DNA of 64,000 nt from Thalassospira profundimaris. GTDB lineage: Bacteria > Pseudomonadota > Alphaproteobacteria > Rhodospirillales > Thalassospiraceae. Location of the stretch: contig NZ_JPWF01000003.1 of the NCBI RefSeq assembly GCF_003326675.1, positions 1 through 64,000 of the forward strand. The letters run 5' to 3'. How positions within the stretch are numbered: the first letter of the stretch is position 1; each line of letters starts with the position of its first letter. A program made the translations under genes and the position numbers. Positions 1-9,800 of this stretch are shown here, in pieces. The notes under the pieces are model-generated. The model searched no databases. It was not told where the DNA came from and saw only the letters and a program-made list of their open reading frames with translations.

Positions 1-30
1 ATGAAAAAGACGGGGTTCGTCAGCAATCTG

Positions 31-56
31 AAAGGCAGGGTGTTAACCCTGCCTTT
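31..56 (-). terminator. Intrinsic terminator-like hairpin after the dioxygenase gene
   Basis: A perfect 10-bp stem (AAAGGCAGGG at 31-40 with CCCTGCCTTT at 47-56) closes a 6-nt loop. Read on the minus strand it lies about 25 bases after the stop codon of the dioxygenase gene and ends in TTT, so it probably terminates the TRAP-dioxygenase operon. The T-tract is short. Confidence 0.6.
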
Positions 57-81
57 GCTGTATCGGAACGAAGCGTGCAGA

Positions 82-1044
82 TTACTCTGCTGCTTCTGGA
101 ACCGGCGGTGTGCCATGGGTATGGAAGGACGAAATGGTTTTCAGTCCCCATGCCTGGCCTTTCATGCGGTCAGTCTCGGTCCAGGTGACGGTTTCCCAGT
201 CAGGTTGCAGGATCAGGCGGGCGCCGGCGTTGCAAACCTCGACCCGGTTGCCTGCCGGTTCATAGACATACAGGAAGAACGTGCCCTGAACGGCGTGCTT
301 GTGCGGGCCGGTTTCGATGAACACATTGTTTTCAAGGAAGATATCAGCCGCACGCAGGACGTCTTCGCGTTGATCAAGCGCATAGGTCACGTGATGGAAA
401 CGGCCCGGCGTACCGGTCGCATCCTTGGTATAGGCAATGTCATAGGTCTTGTTGTTGACGGTGAACCAGCACCCGGCAAGCACACCGCTATCCAGCATGA
501 TCTGTTCGGTCACGCGTGATCCCAGTGCCTTTTGCATGAAGTCGCGAATGGCTTCGACATTGGTTGCCAAAAGGTTCAGATGATCAATGCGACGCACCGC
601 GACACCACGGCCGTGATAACGCTGTGCAATGTTTTTCAGGGCCGGCTTTTCGGATTCCGGGGCCTGATATTTGACCGTGTCGTAATAAAGTTCGAATACA
701 TGTCCATCTGGATCGGTAAAGCGATAAGCCCGTCCATGTCCCATATCGCCATCAACCCAGCCAATGCCGCAGCCCATTTCCTCGATCACGTTGACGCGGC
801 GCATCAGGGCGGCTTCGGAACTTGCGCGATAGCCGATATGACCAACGCCAGTGGTGTCGGATCGGGTCAGTTTCAGGCTGTGGAATTCGTAATCATCCCA
901 AGCACGCAGATAGACGGAATTTTCGTCGCGGCCACTTTCAGTAAGGCCATACACGTTGATAAAGAAATCCAGGCTTTCTTCGAACTTGTTGGTAAACAAC
1001 TCGACATGACCGAGATGGGCAACATCAAAACAGGGTTCAGACAT
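82..1044 (-). CDS. Extradiol ring-cleavage dioxygenase (catechol 2,3-dioxygenase family)
   Basis: This 320-residue protein has two vicinal-oxygen-chelate (VOC) modules, roughly residues 8-125 and 150-275, the usual size and plan of type I extradiol dioxygenases. The second module carries the expected Fe(II) ligand set: His155 (RIDHLNL), His218 (RFHHVTY) and Glu269 (RVEVCN), in the spacing known for catechol 2,3-dioxygenase. Family members open catechol rings next to the hydroxyl groups using O2. The start is supported by AAAGGAAA about 6 bases upstream. The gene is the last of an operon behind dctP-dctQ-dctM (41-bp gap to dctM), so the TRAP system may import an aromatic acid or related compound. 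No other meta-cleavage gene (hydrolase, tautomerase, ferredoxin) is in the window, so the actual substrate is unknown. Confidence 0.85.
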   Translation of the reverse strand: MSEPCFDVAHLGHVELFTNKFEESLDFFINVYGLTESGRDENSVYLRAWDDYEFHSLKLTRSDTTGVGHIGYRASSEAALMRRVNVIEEMGCGIGWVDGDMGHGRAYRFTDPDGHVFELYYDTVKYQAPESEKPALKNIAQRYHGRGVAVRRIDHLNLLATNVEAIRDFMQKALGSRVTEQIMLDSGVLAGCWFTVNNKTYDIAYTKDATGTPGRFHHVTYALDQREDVLRAADIFLENNVFIETGPHKHAVQGTFFLYVYEPAGNRVEVCNAGARLILQPDWETVTWTETDRMKGQAWGLKTISSFHTHGTPPVPEAAE

Positions 1045-1085
1045 GTCCGTTTCCTTTCATTATGGGGCGTTATCAGATCGCAGGG

Positions 1086-2372
1086 TTACAGCAGGACATA
1101 TACCAGCGACGGGAAAGCAATCAGCACGGCAAGACGCACAATGTCGGAAATGACAAAGGGCATCACGCCACGGAAAATTTGACCAATCGGGATATCAGGC
1201 GCGACCGATTTGATGACAAAGGCATTCATGCCAACCGGCGGCGTAATCAGGCCAAGCTCGACCGTGATCACGGTCAGAATACCAAACCAGACCGGATCAA
1301 ACCCGGCGGCAATGACAATCGGGTAAACCACCGGCACGGTCAAAAGCAGCATGGCGATACTGTCCATGACACAGCCCAGAACAATATAAAGGGCAAGGAC
1401 ACAGAACAGGACTGCATAAGGCGGCATATCAAGCTGCGCGACCAGTTCGACCAGCGAATGCGAAATCCGCGATACCGACAGGAAATAACCAAAGATTTCT
1501 GCGCCGACCAGCATGAAGAAAATCATGATCGAAAGGGTCAGGGTTTCGCCAATTGCCTCGATGAATTGGGTTCCGGTCATACCCCGGATAAAGGCAAGGA
1601 TCATGGTAAAGAACGCGCCAACCGCGGCGGCCTCGGTCGGGGTAAAGAACCCGCCATAAATCCCGCCAATGATAAAGGCAAAGATAACCGCAAAGGGCAG
1701 AAGTCCCTTAAGCCCGATGATCTTTTCAACCAGTGTGGTCGGCTGACCGGGCCTGGCGACATCGGGTTTGAAAAACACGATGGCAGCAATGGTCGCACAA
1801 TAAAGCACAAGGCCGAGAAGCCCGGGAATGATCCCGGCCATAAACATCTGACCAACCGAATGTTCGGTAATCAGCGCATATAGCAAAAGCGCAATCGACG
1901 GCGGGATCATGATGCCAAGCGTTCCGCCCGCGGCAAGTGTCCCGGCGGCAAAGGATGGCACATACCCGTTCTTTTTCATTTCTGGCAGGGCGACACGTGC
2001 CATGCTGGCCGCGGTCGCAAGAGATGATCCCGAAATGGCGGAAAACACGCCGCATGATGTGACAGCCGCCAAGCCCATACCACCACGCCAGCCACCAAAG
2101 AATGTTTTGGCGCCGTTAAACAGCTCGGCTGACATGCGTGCCTTTGAGGCAAAAACACCAAGCAGAATGAACATGGGAACCGGACTGAAGCCATAGGCCG
2201 TCAGGGTTTCAAACGGGCCCTTTTCAAGCAGGGCAAATGCCGGCTTGAAAGCGACAATCAAGCCAAAGCCGACAAAGCCGACCGCCGACATTGCCAGTGA
2301 AATCGGACAACGAAACGCAATCAGCAGCAGCATGACTGCAACGCAGACAAGGCCAATCAGGGGCGCGCTCAT
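1086..2372 (-). CDS. TRAP transporter large permease (DctM family)
   Basis: The 428-residue protein is almost wholly hydrophobic, with about 12 membrane helices, and matches DctM/TRAP-T in length and motifs (for example GTLGIMIPPSIALLLYA and LITPPVGMNAFVI). It forms the Na+-coupled transport channel of a tripartite system, receiving substrate from the periplasmic DctP protein and working with the small subunit DctQ. Its start overlaps the dctQ stop by 4 bp, so the two are translationally coupled. Substrate specificity cannot be read from this subunit; the downstream ring-cleavage dioxygenase hints at an organic acid of aromatic origin. Confidence 0.93.
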   Translation of the reverse strand: MSAPLIGLVCVAVMLLLIAFRCPISLAMSAVGFVGFGLIVAFKPAFALLEKGPFETLTAYGFSPVPMFILLGVFASKARMSAELFNGAKTFFGGWRGGMGLAAVTSCGVFSAISGSSLATAASMARVALPEMKKNGYVPSFAAGTLAAGGTLGIMIPPSIALLLYALITEHSVGQMFMAGIIPGLLGLVLYCATIAAIVFFKPDVARPGQPTTLVEKIIGLKGLLPFAVIFAFIIGGIYGGFFTPTEAAAVGAFFTMILAFIRGMTGTQFIEAIGETLTLSIMIFFMLVGAEIFGYFLSVSRISHSLVELVAQLDMPPYAVLFCVLALYIVLGCVMDSIAMLLLTVPVVYPIVIAAGFDPVWFGILTVITVELGLITPPVGMNAFVIKSVAPDIPIGQIFRGVMPFVISDIVRLAVLIAFPSLVYVLL

Positions 2373-2914
2373 GGTCGTTTAGCTCCTGAAACAAGATAGT
2401 CAATCGCAAGCAGGGTGCAGCGCAGGGCAAGGAATGCCAGCGCGCAGGACGCAAAGCTGTAGACAATGTGAAGGGGTATCAGAAGATCCTGACTGGATTC
2501 ACCGGATCGTTTCATGCGTCCGGCAACTTCGTAAAAACGGATGGTCATGCCTGATGCGAGGGCGGCAAAGCCCAGCATATAGATGCATTCAAGGAGCATC
2601 TTGGTCTGGCGGCGCAAATTGTCGGTAAACAGATCAACAATGACCTGCCCCTTGTCGACGCCATACGGGAAAGCAAGCAGAACCATCGCCATCATGCCAT
2701 AGCTGACCAGTTCGACAGCCCCGGTAAAGGTCATATCTATGCCGCCATTCGTCGCGGCAAAGATTGTGCGGGCAATGACGTCAACAAGTGTCACTGTCAT
2801 GATGAAGACCAGAAGAACCCCGCTGCCGATCCGCATCGCCTTGGCGATGCGGTCGGTAAGGTCAAGCAGAAAGAAAGCCTTGCGGGTAGGCTCTGTGGGC
2901 GAGCTTACTTGCAT
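2369..2914 (-). CDS. TRAP transporter small permease (DctQ family)
   Basis: A 181-residue protein with four predicted membrane helices and a soluble N-terminal stretch of about 20 residues. This is the fixed small membrane subunit of a TRAP transporter. It overlaps the upstream dctP by 10 bp and the downstream dctM by 4 bp. Unlike the other transporter operons in this window, there is no gap and hence no stem-loop between the binding-protein gene and the first membrane gene. The call rests on size, helix count and its place between DctP and DctM. Confidence 0.88.
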   Translation of the reverse strand: MQVSSPTEPTRKAFFLLDLTDRIAKAMRIGSGVLLVFIMTVTLVDVIARTIFAATNGGIDMTFTGAVELVSYGMMAMVLLAFPYGVDKGQVIVDLFTDNLRRQTKMLLECIYMLGFAALASGMTIRFYEVAGRMKRSGESSQDLLIPLHIVYSFASCALAFLALRCTLLAIDYLVSGAKRP

Positions 2915-3930
2915 GTCGCGGCAAGTTCCTTGGCGCGGGCATAAACTTTGCGACCCGGAAGACCACGGCTTTCAAGATCGGCAAGATAGGTCTCGGTGGC
3001 CTGATCAAGAACCGGCTTCCATGCCGGGTTATCAACGCCGCCTTCAACTGTCAGGAAGGTATGTCCGGCATCCTGTGCCTGTTTCATGCCCTTGGCATCA
3101 AGTGCGTCAAACAGGTTCCCGGCCTTTTCCGACCAAGCCATTCCCGAGTTGTTCTTGACCACTTCCTGAAGGTCTTCGGGAAGGTTTTCAAAGCTGTCTT
3201 CGTTCATGGTGACAAGGAAGGACAGGGTATAAAGATCACCAACGCTGGTATGCGCCGTTGCAAGTTCATTCAGACGGAATGCCAATGCGCCTTCCCAGGG
3301 AAGTGCTACCCCGTCAATCACGTCAAGCTGCATGGCCTGATAGGATTCCGGTGCAGGCATGCCAAGCGGCTGTGCGCCGGCAGCTTCAAGAATATTGGCC
3401 ACAACCGATGTCGGACGGCGGATACGAAGGCCCGCCAGATCAGCCGGGGTCGCAATCAGTTTGTCGCCGGTATGCAAAAGACCCTGACCATGGGTAAACA
3501 GGAACAGCGGGCGGGTGCCCTTATATTCGTCAGAAATCAGGCCTTCGTCATAAAGGCTCTGAATGATGCAAGAACCATGTGCTGCGTTTTTGATAAGTCC
3601 CGGAAGCTCGACAACCTGGGTCAACGGGAAGCGATTGGCGGTATAGCCCTGAATGGCGGCGGCAACATCGGCAATGCCATCCTCGACTGCTTCATATTGT
3701 GCGGGCGGTGCCGCAAGGGTCGCAGACGGATACATTTCAACTTCGATACGGCCATCGGACTCTTTGGCGATGGTATCAGCCCAGACTTGGAACAGTTCTT
3801 TTTGCATTCCGGCAACCGGCGGCCACTGGTGCGAAAAGCGCAACGTGTAATCAGCAGCCTGTGCCTGGCCGAACGAAACAGCCAGCACCGATGTCATTGC
3901 ACCGGCAATCATTAGTTTGCGGAACATCAT
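2905..3930 (-). CDS. TRAP transporter substrate-binding protein (DctP family)
   Basis: A 341-residue periplasmic protein whose signal peptide ends at GQAQA before ADYTLRFSHQW. The mature part has the DctP/TAXI-like plan, including the motif around IRRPTSVVANILEAAGAQP where family members place the arginine that binds a substrate carboxylate. Two ATG codons lie in tandem (3930 and 3927); the Shine-Dalgarno GGGAGG sits better for the second, so the protein may start one residue later. It heads the dctP-dctQ-dctM-dioxygenase operon. The ligand is not identifiable from sequence but is most likely an organic acid. Confidence 0.92.
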   Translation of the reverse strand: MMFRKLMIAGAMTSVLAVSFGQAQAADYTLRFSHQWPPVAGMQKELFQVWADTIAKESDGRIEVEMYPSATLAAPPAQYEAVEDGIADVAAAIQGYTANRFPLTQVVELPGLIKNAAHGSCIIQSLYDEGLISDEYKGTRPLFLFTHGQGLLHTGDKLIATPADLAGLRIRRPTSVVANILEAAGAQPLGMPAPESYQAMQLDVIDGVALPWEGALAFRLNELATAHTSVGDLYTLSFLVTMNEDSFENLPEDLQEVVKNNSGMAWSEKAGNLFDALDAKGMKQAQDAGHTFLTVEGGVDNPAWKPVLDQATETYLADLESRGLPGRKVYARAKELAATCK

Positions 3931-4428
3931 TTTCCTCCCGAGTGTTTCGCAACAGTTAAATGCTCCTTGGGCCGGCCAGATCAGGGCAACAGCATCAGAG
4001 CCAATTTGTTTTGTCTAATTGCGTTTGGCGATCTTTTGATCGTCACAGCTAACTCCGTAGCGTCTTGACCGACGGTAATCTGATCAAGAGTGCTATTTTG
4101 GTAGCATCGGGAAGATTTTGTGGGAAATTGAATGACTGGTATGTCTATTCAAAATTGTTAATTGAATTTGACTTTGCGTGGGTGGTGGAGCCTGTTTGCA
4201 AGTTCTGACGGATAAAGCTTCTGTTTTCAAATTGCTCTAATTCGGAAATTGTGAGCTTATCTGGCACGTAACAATTTTTTCCCGAGAAATTGATTCTGTC
4301 TTACCCCGACATGCATGCGCGTCTGCGCTGCTATTTGTTTGTCATAGTTCGGGGTTGTAGAAGCCTGACTTGTGGATTTATGCCAAAGCAATTTCAAATG
4401 ATCTAGAAGCATGATCACGGCTTTAGAA
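3931..4428. other. Divergent intergenic region between the TRAP operon and imuA
   Basis: About 500 AT-rich bases with no credible ORF. It must hold the promoter of the minus-strand TRAP operon. One short inverted repeat, TGCTA-N6-TAGCA (4091-4106), lies about 160 bases upstream of dctP and could be an operator, but nothing else supports it. Confidence 0.5.
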
Positions 4429-4473
4429 TTGACTCTGGGGAGTTGTATTCCTATTTAAGAACAAATAGTGAAC
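4429..4473 (+). promoter_or_regulatory. SOS promoter with LexA box upstream of imuA
   Basis: A -35 element TTGACT (4429-4434), a 17-bp spacer and a -10 element TATTTA (4452-4457) form a good sigma70-type promoter. Immediately after the -10 lies GAAC-N7-GAAC (4459-4473), the reverse complement of GTTC-N7-GTTC, the established LexA site of Alphaproteobacteria. Bound LexA would cover the transcription start, so imuA-imuB-dnaE2 should be repressed until DNA damage. Confidence 0.88.
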
Positions 4474-4488
4474 ATATGAGTTTAAAGT

Positions 4489-5292
4489 GTGATGCTGTCT
4501 GAAAGGCTCCATGATGCCCGTGTCGCTTTGGTACAGGCAGAGAAGCAGTGGAAAGCAAACATTGCCTGCTTGTCGATGGGTGCTGGCGACGTCATTTCGA
4601 CCGCATTTGGCAATATGGAGCTGTCCGGGAATATCAGTCTCGGCGGGTTCAGTTCGATCGGCTTGCACGAAGTGATCTGTCTTCATGATGCAGGTGCCGC
4701 ATCTATCTTGGTTTGGTATCTGGCACAGCTCGATACGGCTAAACCGGAAGCAAACCCGATGGGACGGTCTATCTTCTGGGTTCGGCAAAGACGGGCGATT
4801 GATCAGGGGGGCTTTTATCATCTGGCCTTGCCGATAGATCGCGAGACGGGCTCGCAATCCTTGATGATGGTGGTTGATCAGCAGGCCACAGCACTTTGGG
4901 CATGTGAAGAGGTTGCCAAATCCGGGCAGGTTGCCTCGGTCATATTGGAGACGACGGACTATGACCTGACCGCGGCGCGACGTCTGCAACTGGCCTGTGA
5001 AGCCGCCGGGACACGGATGATTGTCATGCGGCGCGCATCCCGAAACGGGCGTTTGATGCCATCAAGTGCACTGACCCGTTGGAAGATCGAGCCGGTATCA
5101 TCTTCGCAGCAAAACATGACAGGGAATATTCATCAACTCAGCCTGATCGGGGGACGCGGGGTTCGACCGGGAAGCTGGAAAGTCAAAGCCGATGCAGCAA
5201 CGTTTTCTTTATCTGTGGTTGACCCACTGGAAAACCGACTGCCATACCATCCGTCAGGCCCTGCATCAGAAGGTCGGCACGTCCAAGTCTGA
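4489..5292 (+). CDS. imuA: ImuA, SOS mutagenesis cassette protein
   Basis: A 267-residue protein of the ImuA family, distantly RecA-like, encoded first in an imuA-imuB-dnaE2 cassette. Family members act with ImuB and the error-prone polymerase DnaE2 in damage-induced translesion synthesis. The start is uncertain: GTG at 4489 and ATG at 4492 are adjacent and neither has a strong Shine-Dalgarno sequence; the leader after the LexA-controlled promoter would be only about 25 nt. Its 3' end overlaps imuB by 101 bp, an unusually long overlap that should couple translation. The identification relies heavily on the neighbouring imuB and dnaE2. Confidence 0.85.
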   Translation: MMLSERLHDARVALVQAEKQWKANIACLSMGAGDVISTAFGNMELSGNISLGGFSSIGLHEVICLHDAGAASILVWYLAQLDTAKPEANPMGRSIFWVRQRRAIDQGGFYHLALPIDRETGSQSLMMVVDQQATALWACEEVAKSGQVASVILETTDYDLTAARRLQLACEAAGTRMIVMRRASRNGRLMPSSALTRWKIEPVSSSQQNMTGNIHQLSLIGGRGVRPGSWKVKADAATFSLSVVDPLENRLPYHPSGPASEGRHVQV

Positions 5293-6811
5293 TCCTCGTG
5301 TCACGGATAAGGCAACTGCCGATAGCGCGCAGGTGATCACCCGTGTCGATCACAAGGGGGTATTTGTCTGCGGGCTTAATCATGCGGCCGAACAGGTCGG
5401 GCTGCATGGTGGCATGCGCCTGTCTGATGCGCGCAGCATCCTGCCGGACCTGATCGATACCCCCGAAGAGGGTGACCTTTATCAATCCCATCTGGCGCAC
5501 CTGATCCGGGCGATGGACCGATACAGCCCGTGGGTGGCCCCGGACCGGGATTTGCATGATCACGGTCAAAAGGGGGATGGTGGATTGTGGCTTGAGATCA
5601 CCGGCGGAAGCCATCTGTTTGGGGGCGAAGCTGCCATGATCTTGCAAATCCTGCGGGATGTAAAAGCCCGTGGCTATGACGCCAGAATTGCCATTGCCGA
5701 TACCGCCGGTGCGGCATGGGCAACTGCGCGCTGCCACAAGGGCAAGCCATCCGACCGCATCTTGTCCCTGCCTGCCGATCATGGGGTGGCGGCATCCTTT
5801 CCTGTTTCCGGCTTGCGGCTGTCTGATGACATCATCGCACTACTATCGCGTTTGGGCCTGAAACAGCTTGGCGATATTACCCCCTTGCCACGCGCCAACA
5901 TCACCACCCGCATGGGCCCGGATGTTTTATTGCGCCTTGATCAGTTTTATGGACGCCTGCCCGAACATCTTGATTTTGAGCTGCCCGATACCCCGTGGCT
6001 GATCAAACAAAACTTTGGCGAGCCGCTTGGCGATGCAGCCAATCTGGCCCTAGCGATCCAGACCATGACCGAACAACTTTGTGAAAAGCTTGGCGCGGAC
6101 AATCTTGGTTTGCGGCGTCTGACCATTCGCACCATCCGGGTCGACGGGCATAGACACACCATAACCACGTCAACCGGCGCACCTTGTCAGTCCCCGGCGC
6201 ATATCCTGCGTCTTCTTGCTGAAAAGATGCCCGGTGTGGATACCGGATTTGGCATCGAGCAGGTGATTGTCTATGCGCCCTGGGTCGAACATATCGCCTT
6301 TCGTCAGGTGCGTCTGGACCGCCAACAGGACGAAGCCGGTGATGCCATCGCCCTTGCCCAGTTAATTGATAGGATCAGCCATCATCTCGGGCCCAAGGAT
6401 ATTCTTTATCGCCCGGCCCATCATGCAAGTCACCTGCCCGAACGCGCGGCCATTCGCCAGGCCCCGGTCGGCGCGGCAAGGTCTGCGCACTTGCCCGGCG
6501 TTACCTTGCCCAAACGTCCGATCCGGTTGCTGGAGCCTCCCGAGCCGGTCGAGGTGATTGAACGCAACCATCGCGGTGCGCCAACCCGGCTGCGCTGGCG
6601 CAAGACGGTTTTGGGTATCGTTCGGGCCGATGGCCCTGAACGGGTGTGCCCGGAATGGTGGGAAAACCTTGATCAGGATAATTATGCCCTGTCGCGGATG
6701 ACGCGTGATTATTTCCGTATTCTCGATGAAAGGGGGCGGATGTTGTGGCTGTTTCGGACCGGCCATGCCGGGCAGGATATCTGGTCGGTGCATGGGCTGT
6801 TTGCGGGATGA
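5192..6811 (+). CDS. imuB: ImuB, inactive Y-family polymerase-like protein
   Basis: This 539-residue protein begins with the ImuB-type sequence RFLYLWLTHW, followed by a Y-family polymerase fold (about residues 1-350) and a C-terminal extension of about 190 residues. ImuB proteins lack the catalytic acidic residues of active Y-family polymerases. They instead act as a hub linking DnaE2, ImuA and the beta clamp. ATG at 5192 is chosen because it gives the standard N-terminus, even though it lies inside imuA. The stop is 4 bases before the dnaE2 start. Confidence 0.92.
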   Translation: MQQRFLYLWLTHWKTDCHTIRQALHQKVGTSKSDPRVTDKATADSAQVITRVDHKGVFVCGLNHAAEQVGLHGGMRLSDARSILPDLIDTPEEGDLYQSHLAHLIRAMDRYSPWVAPDRDLHDHGQKGDGGLWLEITGGSHLFGGEAAMILQILRDVKARGYDARIAIADTAGAAWATARCHKGKPSDRILSLPADHGVAASFPVSGLRLSDDIIALLSRLGLKQLGDITPLPRANITTRMGPDVLLRLDQFYGRLPEHLDFELPDTPWLIKQNFGEPLGDAANLALAIQTMTEQLCEKLGADNLGLRRLTIRTIRVDGHRHTITTSTGAPCQSPAHILRLLAEKMPGVDTGFGIEQVIVYAPWVEHIAFRQVRLDRQQDEAGDAIALAQLIDRISHHLGPKDILYRPAHHASHLPERAAIRQAPVGAARSAHLPGVTLPKRPIRLLEPPEPVEVIERNHRGAPTRLRWRKTVLGIVRADGPERVCPEWWENLDQDNYALSRMTRDYFRILDERGRMLWLFRTGHAGQDIWSVHGLFAG

Positions 6812-6815
6812 TGTC

Positions 6816-9800
6816 ATGACCCAACGGAAACCCGCATCAGCCACAAAATCCCCCGAACCGGCCTATGCCGAACTTCAGGTCAGCAGCAATTTTTCCTTTC
6901 TGCGCGGGGCATCCCATGCCGAAGAACTGGTTCTGACCGCCGCAACCAAGGGACTGCATGCCATTGCGATCACGGATCGCAATACGCTTGCCGGTGTTGT
7001 GCGCGGACATACGGCGCATGGTAATTATGCCGACCGGTTACATTACATTGTCGGCTGTCGTCTTGATCCGATGGATGGGGCATCGATGCTGTGTTACCCG
7101 ACGGATCGGGCGGCTTATGCGCGGTTATGTCGGCTCCTGACCCTTGGCAAGCGCCGGGCGCCCAAGGGATCGTGCGAGATTTATGTCGCCGATATTATCG
7201 ACCACAAGGAAGGCCTGTCATTTATTGTCATCCCGCCACAGGTGCCTGATGAGGCCTTTCGCAATAGCCTGCCGGATTTGAAACGCCATTTTGCCGATCA
7301 GCTTTGGCTTTCGGTCGGGCGGTTCATGGACGGGTTTGACAGCGAACGCCTTGCCTTCACCGAGGAGGTGGAGGCCAATCTTGGCATACCCGCCGTCGTC
7401 ACCAATGACGTGCATATGCATCTGCGATCACGCAAACCGTTGCAGGATGTTCTGACCTGTATTCGTCATCATTGCCGGATCGAGGATGCCGGATACCGGC
7501 TGTTTCCCAATGGCGAACGCCATATCAAATCACCGGGGGAAATGGCCCGGCTGTTTCCCGATCATCCCCATTGGCTTGCCCGCACCATTGAAATTGCGGA
7601 TCGCTGTACATTCAGCCTTGAAGAACTGCGCTATGAATATCCCGATGAAAATGACGGATCGGGCGAAGGCACACAGGAACGGTTAACCCGCCTGACCTGG
7701 GAAGGGGCGGCAAAACGCTACCCCGAAGGGGTGCCGGACAAGATCAAAAACCTGATCGAGACCGAGCTTAAACTGATCGACGAGCTGGATTATGCCCCCT
7801 ATTTCCTGACCGTGCATGACATCGTGGCCTTTGCCCGGTCCAAGGGGATTTTGTGCCAGGGGCGCGGATCGGCGGCCAATTCATCGGTTTGCTTTTGCTT
7901 GCATGTCACCTCGGTTGATCCGAATGAAGTCGAATTGCTGTTTTCACGTTTTATCAGCAATGCGCGCAAGGAACCGCCCGATATCGATGTCGATTTCGAA
8001 CATGAACGCCGCGAAGAAGTCATCCAGTTTATCTATGACCGCTATGGCCGTGAACGCGCCGGGTTGACGGCCACGGTGATTTCATACCGATCACGCAGTG
8101 CCATTCGTGATGTCGGCAAGGTGTTTGGCCTGTCTGAAGACACCATTGTCAAACTGACCAAAACCATTTGGGGATCAAGCAGCAAGGGTGCGCATGACAC
8201 CATGATGCGCCAATCGGGCATCCATCCCGATGAACCCAGGCTTAAGGCTGTGCTTGATCTGGCTGGTGAATTGACCGGATTTCCCCGCCATTTGTCGCAA
8301 CATGTCGGCGGTTTTGTCATTACGCGCGGGCCGCTTTGCGAACTTTCACCGATTGCCAATGCGGCAATGGCGGATCGCACGACGATTGAATGGGACAAGG
8401 ACGATATTGATGCGCTCGGCATTCTTAAGGTCGATGTGCTTGCCCTCGGGATGCTGACCTGTATTCGCAAGGCCTTTGACGAATTGCGCAGGCACAAGAA
8501 CATCCATCATGATCTTGCATCCCTGCCCAAGGAGGACAAGGCGACTTACAGGATGCTTGAAAAGGCCGACAGTATCGGCACGTTTCAGGTGGAATCACGC
8601 GCCCAAATGAGCATGCTGCCCCGCCTGAAACCCAAAAGCATCTACGACCTGACCATTCAGGTCGCCATCGTGCGTCCCGGTCCTATTCAGGGCGGCATGG
8701 TTCATCCGTTTTTGCAGCGGCGCATGGGACGTGAAAAGGTCGAATATCCATCCAGGGAACTTGAAGCCGTTTTGAAGCGGACCTGTGGCGTGCCGCTGTT
8801 TCAGGAACAGGCCATGCAGATTGCCATGGTCGCAGCCGGTTATTCCGGGGGCGAGGCCGATAATCTGCGGCGTGCCATGGCGACCTTTAAACGTACCGGC
8901 ACCATTGGCGAACACCGCGACAAATTCATCAACGGGATGCTGAGAAACGGCTATGACATGGATTTTGCCGAACGTTGTTTCAAGCAGATCGAAGGCTTTG
9001 CCGATTACGGATTTCCCGAAAGCCATGCGGCAAGTTTTGCCATTCTGGCCTATGCGTCATCATGGCTGAAATGCCATCACCCGGATGTGTTTTTATGTGC
9101 GCTTTTAAACGCGCAACCGATGGGGTTTTATGCCCCGGCACAGCTTGTGGCGGATGCCAGAAGTCATGGTGTGCGGGTGCTGGAAGTCGATATCAATCAC
9201 AGTTTTTGGGACAATCAGCTCGAACGCGAAATGGGCCGGTCGGCCGGGTATCACGCAGTCCGGCTGGGGTTCCGCCAGGTTAAGGGATTTGGCGAGTTTG
9301 ATGCGCTTGCCCTGATTTCCAACCGTCCGACGGGCGGGTTTCAGGATATCTATCTGATGGCCCGTCAAACCGGGCTGTCGCCCGCCGCCCTTGAAAAACT
9401 GGCCGAAGCCGATGCTTTTCGATCCCTTGGTCTGTCACGGCGCGAAGCACTTTGGGCTGTGCGGCGTTTTGGCAAGGGGCGCAAGGCCCCGGCAAGCCTG
9501 CCCTTGTTCGAAGCCGCCCAGAACTTTAACCACAATATGGGCGTCTCGGCCGAATTCGGGCCCGAAGCCCCGGTTGATCTGCCGGTCATGGGCCCGGGCG
9601 AGGAAATTATCGAAGATTACGCCAGTCTGCGCCTGTCGCTTAAAGGCCATCCGATGAGCATGCTGCGCGATGCTTTGGGCGAAGCGGGTATCTGCAAGGC
9701 AAATGATCTGCCCGCGGTGCGCGATGGTGAACGGCTAAACCATGCCGGTCTTGCCATTGTCCGCCAAAGACCGGGAACCGCATCGGGGGTGGTCTTCATC

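Noticed and set aside
1-519. Open reading frame on the plus strand at the window start
   Set aside because: It is antisense to the dioxygenase gene, has no family resemblance, and contains the operon's terminator hairpin.
4091-4106. TGCTA-N6-TAGCA in the TRAP/imuA intergenic region
   Set aside because: Five-base arms occur often by chance in AT-rich DNA; kept only as a note.
4423-4989. 188-codon minus-strand ORF over the imuA start
   Set aside because: Antisense to imuA and its LexA-controlled promoter; composition and sequence do not look like a protein.
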